64,000 nt of DNA from Lonicera japonica (Eukaryota; Streptophyta; Magnoliopsida; Dipsacales; Caprifoliaceae). The stretch covers positions 64,001,220 to 64,065,219 of the forward strand of contig CM038468.1 of the NCBI GenBank assembly GCA_021464415.1, given 5' to 3'. The translations under genes and the position numbers were made by a program. This document shows positions 1 to 10,382 of this stretch, piece by piece. How positions within the stretch are numbered: position 1 is the stretch's first letter; every line of letters begins with the position of its first letter. The notes beneath the pieces were generated by a model that did no database searches, was not told where the DNA came from, and worked only from the letters and a program-made list of their open reading frames with translations.

Positions 1-23
1 GACCTTACTTTTTTGATACCATG

Positions 24-377
24 TTAGAGTTCGGAGCATCCAACTTAAAACCAATGGGCAATGGGTGGAGTAGCCACTTTATCTTACATATTGATTTACG
101 AGGCTTAGCTTTCACGATGTGGGATTTATAGTCTCTGCATGATATGGTATCATATCGAAGATTGTTCTCCTACATGTCGGGCACAACGGCCACACGGGCT
201 TCACGTCACCCGATATACTCAGTTCATGTGCTAGGCTCAAAATTATGCCGCATGTGAGGGGCATGTAGAGATTATAAATCCCACATCGGGAAATCTAAGA
301 CTCGTAGATTAATAGATAAAGGGGCTACTCCATCCATTGCCAATTGGTTTTGGGTTGGATGCTCCGAACTATAATAC
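24..377. mobile_element. Fold-back (inverted-repeat) element
   Basis: Two arms of about 115-120 bp, at roughly 24-140 and 260-377, are near-perfect reverse complements. The outer end of each arm reads GTTCGGAGCATCCAAC (in reverse complement on the right), and each includes the stretch GATGTGGGATTTATA. The middle has no ORF. This is a non-autonomous repeat of uncertain superfamily; no clean target duplication was found. A related one-armed fragment lies at 41,761-41,921. Confidence 0.7.
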
Positions 378-3160
378 ACAACAACATAATCATCAAATGT
401 ATTTGGTAAGCTGATGATTTTTAGCATTTAGAATCCTATTTACTTAATCACAAAGTGCTGTATTTGTTTTTTCACGAGTCAGATGGGTTAAAAAGGTTGT
501 TTTTAATTTGTTTGAAATACCTACCCATTAGTAACAGTCCCAAAAATAGACCAGGTGTTGCATATCTTTTTCAAACGAATCAATCAATATCCCGTGATAT
601 CCTCGATAAAATGTACAGTCCCTGCACGTATGACCATTGCATCGCACTTCTGAAAAATCGGATACATTGCAATATTGAAATCCCTGTCACTTCAACATTA
701 CCGAGTCATTAGAAAGTTATTGCCTTTTTGCTTAATCAAACCGAATTATCATAAACTTTTTGACTTTTGAGATCCGCTTATCTTGAAGATTATATTGTAG
801 GTAGTAGTGGATTAAAAAAATTCTTTAGCGCTACAATATCACATGCAACAACTTCAGCATTTGGAATGACCTGGAGTGACTTAGTAATTGCAGCTTACGA
901 TATCAAGCTGGGATTTTTAAGTTATTAATTAAGTGAAATATTTAAAATAAAAAAAAAACTAGTTAAAAAGATAGACCATCACATCACTAATAGCTTCATA
1001 TGTACAACAGCAATCTGTTGGCGTTTTTACTAAGATCTGGTAACCTACTCTGAATGTGCCTAAAGAAAAGGTGAACCACCTAACCACACTTGTCCCTAAT
1101 AGGAATCACATGTGCAAGGAGAAATATGGAAAGAGCCTTAATATGAAATAAGACCAAGATCTCAAGACTGGCTCCTTAGGAATATTTCTAGTTGATAATA
1201 CGCTGTAGCCAATCAATAATAATGAATATCCCTCCATCCTGAATTAGGACTCCTCCTTTTGTGGACTTGCAAAATTAGGTGAACTATTTTCTTTCCAGAT
1301 GTAGTCAATGTACCGTTCTCTGGATAGTACATAAGTTTTATCCCTGACTATTGATTGGGTGGAATTTAGTGTTTTCTTAAAAGGTGTGCAAGTCGATGGG
1401 GAGTCTTCATTAGGGTTAGAGGGATTGTATATTTATCCCAGTTGTAACTTCTTCTAGGCCAAATTAACATGATGATGAAGGGAGGAATTAAAGCAATATG
1501 TTGTGTTAGTGCTCGTGTCTAAAATAAATTGCAGAAAAATAGCTAGCAAGATTTGTTGCCAGAGTTTGCATACACACACATATATAATGGGAAGCAGCAG
1601 AGCACAGTCTACTTGCAAATATTTTGGTTAAAAGTTGTACAAAGAAAGCAACAGTTTACCTTATTGGGTTTTTTCTGGTATTTCAAATTCTACCTGTGGT
1701 CAATTGAGCCTCGAAATGCTATGCTATAATGGGATTGAGCACGATGGAGTATTATATATCCATTGCTTGGAAATGAAATATGAATATAATTTATCCTTTA
1801 ATTTCCCTCAAACATGCAGTTTCCTTGTGATGTCTACCCTATGGATGGAGTTTGGTTTATTTGATGAGGTAAAAGTAGCTAAAGATGCCATTACTTTCTA
1901 ATGGGAATTATATGTACCCAGGTGAAGGAATGCACCGTGCAGAAACCAGAAAAAATGCCATTACTTTCTTATTACACCTGACAATAGCTAGCTCTCAATG
2001 GGAAGAGGCCTAGAGAACTACGTATGGTACGTACACTCTTAAGAGCATCTTGCTTAAAGATTGCAATTTCATGCACTCTGAATTTAAGCATCAAAACTAA
2101 AAGTAGAATTTCTCTGTTTTTCCTGTCAAGGAAAAGAGAGAAAACCAAGCAGATCTTAGCTATGAGTATTACTTTATTATACATTCCCTTGTCTATCACT
2201 GTGTACGGAGGTGGCTCTTTTCATTAGGCTAAAGTTGTCGCTCAGGGCCCCAGAGTAAGGGCTCCGGAGTAGGAAAGGGCCATATTGGACTATAAGGAAA
2301 CAATGTTACTTAAATATTAAATTTGTTTAGCCAACAGTCTTGTAGTTTGTTACCCCACTCTCTGACCTCGTATCAGGGACGTCTCGAATTAATCCTCATG
2401 GATGAATTTATTGATCCTTTGGAGGTTGTTCGGGTGATTGTGCCCCACCCACCCCATTCAAGTTGTTGTGTTTAGTAGAAACCCCTCTCCTTTAACTCTT
2501 AAAAGCAGGCTAGATTCATACTTCATAGTATGACCTAAAAACAGCTGTGTAACTTAATGGACTATGGCAGAAAATCCTTAGGCGCTTATAAGCTCTCTTG
2601 GCAGACTATGGCCAATTCCAGATTATAAGGGAAAATCCACTCTGTGAAAAAAGATAATTTGCATAAGGTCTAGTTCATTGGACACTGGATTGGCGACGGC
2701 ATGAATTGGTTGGATCAAGAGAAGGTGCGTGCAAGCTATGGTGGACTGGGAGATGCATGCAAGCTGCAGGAACTAGTTTGAGTTGTGTTTAGTAAAAATC
2801 CCACCTCCCCACTCCACCCCACCCTTTGGTCGTGGTAGTTGTTCGAGTGATTGTGCCCCACCTCCCCCACCCCATCCCCACCTCTCACCAACCTATAAGA
2901 GATTGTTTTTTTTGGTAGAAACCTCATCTCTTAGTAGAAACCCCACTTCCCCGACCCCTTCCTCCTTAAGAGTGGGCTGGATTCATTGTTGGTATTAATT
3001 ATTAAATATATATATTGAATTTGTTTAAAACATATTTTTCATGATTAATACTAAGGCAAAACCACTATCTAGCAATCGCCTAGGGCCCAACTTTTCTTGA
3101 GCCACCTGGCCACCTCTGACTACGTGGTGCATGCATATAAGAGATGATCTTATTTTTACC
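378..3160. other. Intergenic, no gene recognised
   Basis: Only short ORFs without recognisable protein features. Two partly repeated CACCCC-rich segments (about 2,420-2,525 and 2,815-2,990) share the phrase GTGATTGTGCCCCACC and a following GTAGAAACC stretch, which suggests an old duplication inside a decayed repeat. The motif CGCCTAGGGCCCA near 3,080 also looks like repeat debris. No promoter or RNA gene was identified. Confidence 0.5.
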
Positions 3161-4582
3161 TGTTGACTTGAAAGTTACTAATCTTGTTTTGATAATAACA
3201 ATAAAGTTAATCATGTGTAATTTAACTTAGTTGATGTTTTAAGTCATAGCCACAACAAATTGATCATATGTGGACTTAACCGAAAAGCCGGATTCAAGGT
3301 CATTCATCTACAAAGTATTGCAATCCATGTCTCTCACCTCACCAACTTCCATGAGATCTCTTTGAAGAACAATGAAGCCAAGGAAGAAAAGAATCGAAGC
3401 AATACAAACAAAGCTCTCGAAGACTCCTTATTGTTTATATGAGTGAGTGCTTTAGTTTCCTTTTGTAAAGGTTTCAATTTGATCATTATAATAGCTCATA
3501 GAATACTTCTTTGTCATAAGATTGATCAAAACAAAGGTTAAATTAAAATCCTTTCAAAAATCCTCTTTTAAAGAAAAACCGTTTTTGAAATTAATTCATT
3601 TTTAATTGTAAATGATCTCATTTGAAGCTCTTACAAAAATAGGTGTCTTAGGAACCTATATTTTACATTTTCCAAGCATTAAAAGTGGTTTTAGAGCTAA
3701 ATTACAAAAGTACAAAATTTGGATTTTTGACCTGATGGACAGAGCCCATCAGTCGACTAAGCAGAGAGGCTCAGTCGACTGAGGCTTGCTTAGTCGACTA
3801 AGGAGCACTGCTCAGTCGACTAAGGAGCACTGCTCAGTCGACTGATGGCCCAGAAACTAGCCGTTGGAGTTCTGATTTTTTACCATTTTTGGCACCAAAC
3901 TCTTACCAACTCCCTCCAAACGGCCATATGATGTCTTAGACTATATATACACCTTCTAAGACTTATTTAAACTTACTTGAATCATTCTTACTCTATTCTC
4001 TTCATCTAAACTCATTTTCAAATATTCAAGAACATTGCTTTTGATCAATCTTCTTTATTTTGAGCTATATTCTATTGATCAAATTTGATATCTCTTAGTG
4101 TGAGCTTAAGTTGTAATCTTCATACACTATAGAGCTATTGTACATTGGTGTTAGTCACCAAATCATTTCTTTCAAACATTAAGAGAGGTTTATCTCTTAA
4201 GATATCAAGAGAGTTTTTCTTGTGTGAGTATTGAGAGAATTTCAATACTTGTAAGAGTGTGTGATAAAGATACACTTATAGAGGTTTGATCTTCACCCGG
4301 AAGGAGATCGGTTTTAGTGGAACTTCTCGGGGAACTAACCGAGCGCGGAGTAGGGGCTATCAAGCTGAACCGTGTGGACAAAAAGTCTTTGACTTTGATT
4401 GGTTTAATCTTTTTATCTCTTGAACTTTTACTTTGTGGTATTTGCATCTTGTGATTGGATTTATCTTTATTTATTGTTTAGTTGATTGATATAGACATCA
4501 AACATTTTTAAATTGATTTTGAAAATCCCATTAAGTTTTAAAAACCCTATTCACCCCCCTCTAGGGTATTTTCCGACCTACA
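3161..4582 (+). mobile_element. Ty1/copia 5' long terminal repeat
   Basis: The segment begins TGTTGACTTGAAAG and ends CCGACCTACA, directly before a primer-binding site (4,585-4,595) matching the 3' end of initiator tRNA-Met. Between 3,750 and 3,846 it holds several short dyads built on AGTCGACT. A gag-like ORF follows at the usual distance. The length of about 1.4 kb fits large plant copia LTRs. No matching 3' LTR is in the window, so the element is truncated. The left boundary is set by the TG and by family resemblance. Confidence 0.75.
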
Positions 4583-4584
4583 AT

Positions 4585-4595
4585 TGGTATCAGAG
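4585..4595 (+). other. Retrotransposon primer-binding site
   Basis: TGGTATCAGAG is complementary to the 3' end of plant initiator methionine tRNA, the usual minus-strand primer of plant copia elements. It lies 2 bp after the LTR end. Confidence 0.8.
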
Positions 4596-4638
4596 GTTGT
4601 ACTCTTGTTTTGATTTTACAATCTTAGAGTTTACGATC

Positions 4639-5322
4639 ATGTCTATCTATCAAGGAACCGGACTTAACGAAGGTTCTTCAACCACTAGGCCACCTATGTT
4701 TGATGGCAAAAATTATAGCTATTGAAAAAATCGCATGTGTATTTTTCTTCAAGCTAGTGATTTTGAACAATGGAGGGTTACACTCATTGGACCCTATGAG
4801 ATTACCAAAACCGATAAAAGGGGTAATGTCACTCCTAAATCAATTTTCGATTATGATGAGAATGACATTAAGAAAATTCAATTTAATGCTAAAGCCTTAA
4901 ATTCTCTACATTGTGCATTAACTATGGATGAATACAACAAAATTTCTAGTTGTAAAACCGCAAAAGAAATATGGGACAAATTAGAGGTTGCTCATGAAGG
5001 AACCTCACAAGTCAAGGATGGCAATATAGATATGCTTGTTCATGATTCTGAGCTTTTCAAAATGGAGCCTAATGAATCACTTGCTTCTATGTATAGTAGG
5101 TTCTCCATTATTACTAATGCTTTAGATCTTCTTGGAAAGGTTTACTCCAATGAAGACAAAATCCGAAAGATTCTTAGAACTCTTTCCAAGAAGTGGAGAC
5201 CCAAAGTAACGGCTATTCAAGAAGCCAAAAATCTCAAAAAGCTAAGCATGGATGAACTATTGGGTTCACTTAAAACCCACGAGAAGGAATTGGAGAGACA
5301 ATTAAAATTTACAAATCATTGA
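4639..5322 (+). pseudogene. Broken copia gag (UBN2-type) fragment
   Basis: This is the N-terminal part of a copia Gag polyprotein, which would form the nucleoprotein particle of the element. It starts MSIYQGTG, then has the typical PMFDGKNYSYW..R region, followed by TAKEIWDKLEVAHEGTSQVK, MEPNESLASMYSRF and LRTLSKKWRPKVTAI, all hallmarks of the UBN2/gag family. The tryptophan expected after NYSY is replaced by a stop (TGA at 4,723-4,725), and the frame then continues unbroken to 5,322. The zinc knuckle, protease, integrase and reverse transcriptase are all missing, so this cannot be an autonomous element. Behind it, short direct repeats (about 5,307-5,402) suggest a rearranged breakpoint. Confidence 0.85.
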
Positions 5323-5678
5323 CAATTTACAAAAGTTGGGTTCTCTCTTCCAACCATCATTGACAATTAAAATTTATAAATCATTGACCATTAAAATTTA
5401 CAAGGGTATTCCTAGACGTTCTCAACAAACTCCGATAAGACCAACCATTGCCGAAAGCATCGTTGGCCGTTGAAATCTATTAAACTTTCTCTCTACTTTG
5501 TTCTCTTTCTTCCGACAACTATTGACCAGGAAAACTCATGCGGATGTTGTTGGCATAATCCAGCAATTGAAAAGGGCAACTGTCACGTAAACTGTAGGAG
5601 TTGAGACCCATCCTCTCCTCCGTTCTCTTTTCATGGGTCATCATTTCCATGAAAATTTGAAAGAAAGTTCTCTGGGAT
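5323..5678. other. Spacer with short direct repeats
   Basis: Three imperfect copies of TAAAATTTACAAATCATTGAC lie between about 5,307 and 5,402. The rest is unassigned; no gene was seen. Confidence 0.4.
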
Positions 5679-5686
5679 GAAGAGAT

Positions 5687-6172
5687 TAGGAATGGCAACG
5701 GGTCGGGTATGGGGCGGGTTTGGCAATTACCAAACCCGACCCGCATATATATTACCCCACCCCAAACCCCAGACGGGTTTTTTTTTAAAAAACCAAACCC
5801 GCCCCACAAAGAATACCTAGGAGACCCGCCCTGCCCCGAATTATTATTATTATTATCATTATTATTTATAAATATATAAAAAAAATATAGAGAAGAGGTG
5901 TTAATGTATATAATCTAATGCTCTACATTTGGTAAAAAAAATGTCTATTTTTTGTAAATAGACATTTTACAAAATTATATATATATACAATTTCTATATT
6001 AATATATTTATATATATACAAGCGGATCGGGTCGGGTTTTTAGTGGGCAAAACCCTAACCCGCCCCGAACCCGGTCCGAGTTTAAAAAAAATACCAAACT
6101 CGTCCCGAATCCACCCCATCCGGGTTGGGTTGGGTCGGAAACCCGCCGGGTTGGGTTTTTTTGCCATCCTTA
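5687..6172. mobile_element. hAT-type MITE, GC-rich ends
   Basis: A 486-bp element with terminal inverted repeats TAGGAATGGC (left) and GCCATCCTTA (right). It is flanked by a near-perfect 8-bp target duplication, GAAGAGAT (5,679-5,686) and GCAGAGAT (6,173-6,180). Subterminal regions carry many CGGGT/ACCCG motifs on both arms, and the middle is AT-rich. 8-bp duplications and short ends are typical of hAT elements. No transposase is encoded. Confidence 0.8.
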
Positions 6173-6180
6173 GCAGAGAT

Positions 6181-6782
6181 GGAGGGATTGAGGGAGTAAG
6201 GCATAGGGGGCGCAATTGCCCCCTTTAATTTTGCAAAAAAAAAAACACCAGTAATAATTATTCCCACCCTTAATTTGGAAAGGAAAAAAATAGCGTTAAG
6301 ATTATGGGTAATTTTATTTCTATCCACTATATCTTGCAGTTAATCCGCGTTATTAAGTTAATCCGCATTGCCTATTGAATTAATCCACGAGTGTGGATAG
6401 ACTGACAAAAAATATTGTTGATTTAATTTTATAAATATTATTTTCTTAATGATTTAACACTAAAAAATCCACTAGATTAATAAATACATCCACTTTCATT
6501 AAATAAATAAAAATATGGGCAATTAGTTTTAAGGACGAATATTCCTTTCTCTATCTATTTAAAGGCACAACTTTTATACCAATAATTTAATATTCAGAAT
6601 TTTGTTTAAAGTACAAACTTTTGCAGTTAAAGAATTAAAATTAAATTAATATAATTACAAAACTAATTTATATTATTGTTATTCCTATAATGTCCCTTTT
6701 ATCTAATTGATTATTAAATTAAGCTAAACTCCTAAAATCTCGCAAGAAACTAATATCTGTAAAATCAAATTCAAAATTCAAA
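6181..6782. other. AT-rich spacer
   Basis: No gene was seen. A GC-rich imperfect dyad around GCAATTGC (6,206-6,223) stands out from the AT-rich surroundings and may be the relic of another repeat. Confidence 0.4.
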
Positions 6783-7066
6783 TTTAAACAAGAGATAATG
6801 GGTTATAAGGTCTCGCTCCGTAATGTGTTATAACTCTAAGGACGGATTCATGTTTAATAAAGGGAAGTGGTATTAATTTCATAATTTGGTTTTACAATAA
6901 GGACACTTTTCATAATATTAATTTATTTTAAGGAAAATGATAAATGTTGATGGACAAAACTACCCTACTATATCATTTATTCTAATTATACAAAAGACAT
7001 ATTGTTCTCTCTTACATACACATAGTTTAGAGAGAGAACAAAAAATAAGAGAAAAGAGAAGTTATC

Positions 7067-7215
7067 TCACCACCACAACCACTACCACCACCACCACCAC
7101 CACCACCTTACTCTCCGATCGGATCTCCGAGAGGATCATCGTTCTCATCATCATCGTTCTCATCATCATCATCATCATCATCTTCTTCATCTTCTTCTTC
7201 TTCTTTTTTTTTTCT
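7067..7215. repeat. ACC and ATC/CTT microsatellites
   Basis: An (ACC)n tract is followed by a unique CTCTCCGATCGGATCTCCGA segment and then an (ATC)n/(TTC)n tract. All lie inside Mutator-like copy A and are absent from copy B, so they arose after the two copies separated. Confidence 0.85.
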
Positions 7216-7512
7216 AGATCTGCAATCGTAAAACATATATAACTTTTGATCGAACCGTTGGATTTGGCTGATTTTTGGATATGTTGTTCGGAAGACAAAG
7301 TTACTATTATTGCGCGAAAAATTAAGACGATCAGAAGTCGTTTTGCTATCGAAATCGATCAATTTTAACAGCCCAGCGGGATTTGAAAAAAAAAATGATT
7401 GTAATTCTTTTTTTTTTTATTTTTTTAAGAACCCTACGTCGATCCATATCTATATACATATAAATTGAGTGGATGTTGATCTCATCAATTTTGTTGTTCT
7501 CTATTTTGTAAT

Positions 7513-8205
7513 GGTGCTAAAATTATTTTAGCACCTTCTGATTTGTTGTTCAAGTGGTGTTATCTTATGGTTGTTGTTCAGAAGGTGCTAAATGCATTTA
7601 GCACCTTCTGGTTGTTGTCTAGATGGTGCTAAATGCATGTAGCACCCTTTGGTTACTGTCCAGAGGGTGCTAAATGCATTTAGCACCTTCTGGTTGTGGT
7701 GCTTAATGTATTTAGCACCTTCTGGTTGCTGTCCAGAGGGTGCTAAATGCATTTAGCACCTTCTGGTTGCTCTCTAGGGGGTGCTAAATGCATTTAGTAC
7801 CTTTTGGTTGTAGCGCTAAATGCATTTAGCACCCTATCGTTGCTGTCTAGCGGGTGCTAAATGCATTTAGCACCTTCTGGTTGTGGTGCTAAATGCATTT
7901 AACACCCTCTGTTTGCTGTCCAGGGGGTGCTAAATGCATTTAGCACCTTCTGGTTGCTGTCCAGCGGGTGCTAAATGTATTTAGCACCTTCTGGTTGTGG
8001 TGCTAAACGCATTTAGCACCTTCTGGTTGCTGTCCAGAAGGTGCTAAATGCATTTAGCACCTTCTGGTTGTGGTGCTAAACGCATTTAGCACCTTCTGGT
8101 TGCTGTCCAGTGCATTTAGCACCTTCTGGTACCTTTTGGTTGTAGTGCTAAATGCATTTAGCACCCTCTGGTTGCTGTGCAGGGGGTGCTAAATGCATTT
8201 AGCAC
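7513..8205. repeat. Array of about 18 short palindromes
   Basis: About 18 units, each a 22-bp perfect or near-perfect dyad made of half-site GGTGCTAAATG and its reverse complement; one unit (about 8,111) is only a half. Units are separated by a short linker (TTCTGGTTGT type) or a long one (TTCTGGTTGCTGTCCAGAGG type), so centres are about 31 or 41 bp apart. The long linker can itself fold (CTGG..CCAG). The first unit (7,513-7,535) has a different centre and equals a unit of the array in copy B. A transcript from either strand would fold into a chain of small hairpins. Confidence 0.9.
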
Positions 8206-8368
8206 CTTCTGGTTGCTGTTGGTGTTATAATGAGACGATATTATAAGGAAGGGGTATTAATGTCTTTTTTGTATAGTGTCCTTAATTTACACAGCTAATT
8301 TTTAAATGTCCTTTATAATTATATTATTATTATAATGAGCCCTTATACCTAATTGCCTCTTTAAACAA

Positions 8369-8927
8369 TCCAATAACTTCTAACAACTTAATCAATTACT
8401 AAAATATAGAAAATCAAATAATTCAAAATTTAAATTTTAACAATCAATATTTAAAACCAATATTATACTATTACTCACTAAGTTTAACCACGTTGTTGGA
8501 TAAATTTATAAAAATCAATATTGAAATAATTTTTATAAAATAATTATTCTTAATTTTTAATTCAATTATAAATTATCCACCAAATTTTTACTTCTATCCA
8601 CCGTTAATAATATATCAAAAAGTAAGCATAAATTGTAATAATAAAATAATATTTCTAATATATATAGTTTACTATCAGTTATATCCACTTTTCGGATTTG
8701 AGATTAGACCATAAGATTATACTATAGTCTATAATTCACATTTGTTTCCATAATTGAAATTATACAATAATTCACATTAGTTTTGGAATAGTAATTAAAC
8801 AGTAAGTGTAGTTTGAAACATTTGTAATACATTTAAAAAATTTAGTTCCTACCTAGAAGCGAATTAAAATTATAATTTTAATTACAAATTCCTTATGGCA
8901 AACAAAAAATCAAAACATATATTATAA
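8369..8927. other. AT-rich intergenic spacer
   Basis: Very AT-rich; no ORF, RNA gene or clear repeat was recognised. Confidence 0.4.
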
Positions 8928-9160
8928 GGATTTATTTGACGCGCCATATTAGAGAGTCGGATTGGATTAGTTAATCCTATCCGGACAGGATAAAACAATC
9001 GCAACTCTTAGGTAGAATTCGTTAAACCTTCTCTCGGTGGGATAACAAGCTTTAATGGGATAAATAATTCACTCCGACATCCAATCCCGGCGAACACCAA
9101 ATATGGGATAATATAAAGTTATTCTATCACGCTCTTTTATCCGGCGCATTAAACGTAGCC
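8928..9160. mobile_element. Harbinger/Tourist-type MITE
   Basis: A 233-bp segment with imperfect terminal inverted repeats, left GGATTTATTTGACGCGCC and right (reverse complement) GGCTACGTTTAATGCGCC. It is flanked by the 3-bp direct repeat TAA (8,925-8,927 and 9,161-9,163), as PIF/Harbinger elements make. No coding capacity. Confidence 0.6.
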
Positions 9161-9163
9161 TAA

Positions 9164-10335
9164 TTGAATATTCTTCCTTTGACTTGAAAGCATTGATATC
9201 GAAGGAAATGATGTATGTTGCATCCACTAAATCTTAATTAGTTTCTTAAGTTCCAATACTACTTTGTTTTTACTTTTTTAGAGCCCTCATTTTATAGAAA
9301 AAAAAAAAGAAAATAGTAAACTCATTTGTCGAAAACAATCATTTTAGTGTTATGATGTATTAATATAAATTAATTCCGTCCAATTTTGTAGTAATATATA
9401 TTTTGGATAAATAATGAATCTATAGTACTTGTATCAATAAACTTTTTTACAAATTAAGAAAATAGATTATTAAGAAAGTTTTCTAATTAGGAAACTAATT
9501 TTAAAAATAAATATATTTAAAGGATTATTAATAGGTAGATATACTTCTCAGTTTTTGTAAGAAAGTTTTGAAAAATTTGTGTCAAAGTTAGCATAAATCA
9601 ATGATCAATAAACTGCAAAAATCTGCGAATAAAAATAAAAATACCCTAAGATTATCCCCTATAATAAAATTTGGGATCCTTCCCTGCCGGAATGTCTGCC
9701 ACTTATCTCAACTCAAAATAACAAGTCAGTGAGTGACACATCCGCTCGTAGCAAGGGCCAGTTAGTTTCTGTCTCAAGTTTTTCCCATTCTTTTCTTTAA
9801 TTCTAGTTTGTAATAATGCTTAATTTTAATTTTTGATCAATTGAAAAGTTCATGTGATAAACCATTTTCAATTTTGTATACGAGAAAAGGGAGAATGCAA
9901 AAGTAAAATGGAATCCTCAAATTAGATGTACAATTTTATAATGCATCATTCTAGTTTGAAAATACTACTTTCTGTGGAAAAGGCCGAGTGTTGGTGGGGT
10001 GGGGGTGAGGGTGGGGGTATGCATGTGATTACATTTGTTTTTTTATTGTTCTTTTTCCTAATATCCCATTGTGATTACTGGAAATGACAAATCGAGACGT
10101 CAACCATGCGAAAGCATTTTTTGGTAAAACGTGGGTTTATCGCACTCAAAAGGCCAGAACAAAGAATAAAAAAAAAAGAAGGCGGATTCGATTTTTAATT
10201 TATGCATGAAGACGATTTTCTACTATAAAAAGTCAGAAAACACAGCAATAGTTAATTTATGAAAAGATGCCGGACCTACTATAGTATATATAATCCCATT
10301 TACAAACGAAACTAGCTTTCCATTAGCTGAAACTC

Positions 10336-10382
<47 letters not shown>

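Larger units (their letters stand above)
6792..8359 (+). mobile_element. Mutator-like non-autonomous element, copy A
   Basis: A 1,568-bp element with about 50-bp imperfect terminal inverted repeats. The left end reads GAGATAATGGGTTATAAGG and the right end, in reverse complement, GAGGCAATTAGGTATAAGGG. It is flanked by a perfect 9-bp duplication TTTAAACAA (6,783-6,791 and 8,360-8,368), the hallmark size for Mutator-like elements. Inside, in order, are a conserved left arm (also in copy B, to about 6,970), ACC and ATC/CTT microsatellites (7,067-7,215), an AT-rich segment, an array of short palindromes (7,513-8,205) and the right arm. No transposase ORF is present. Copy B lies inverted at 25,006-26,561. 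Confidence 0.85.

Noticed and set aside
455..712. 85-aa ORF near the left edge
   Set aside because: No recognised motif, no splice context and no codon bias; treated as chance.
3260..3442. 60-aa ORF near 3.3 kb
   Set aside because: Lies inside the copia LTR and has no protein features; a chance ORF.
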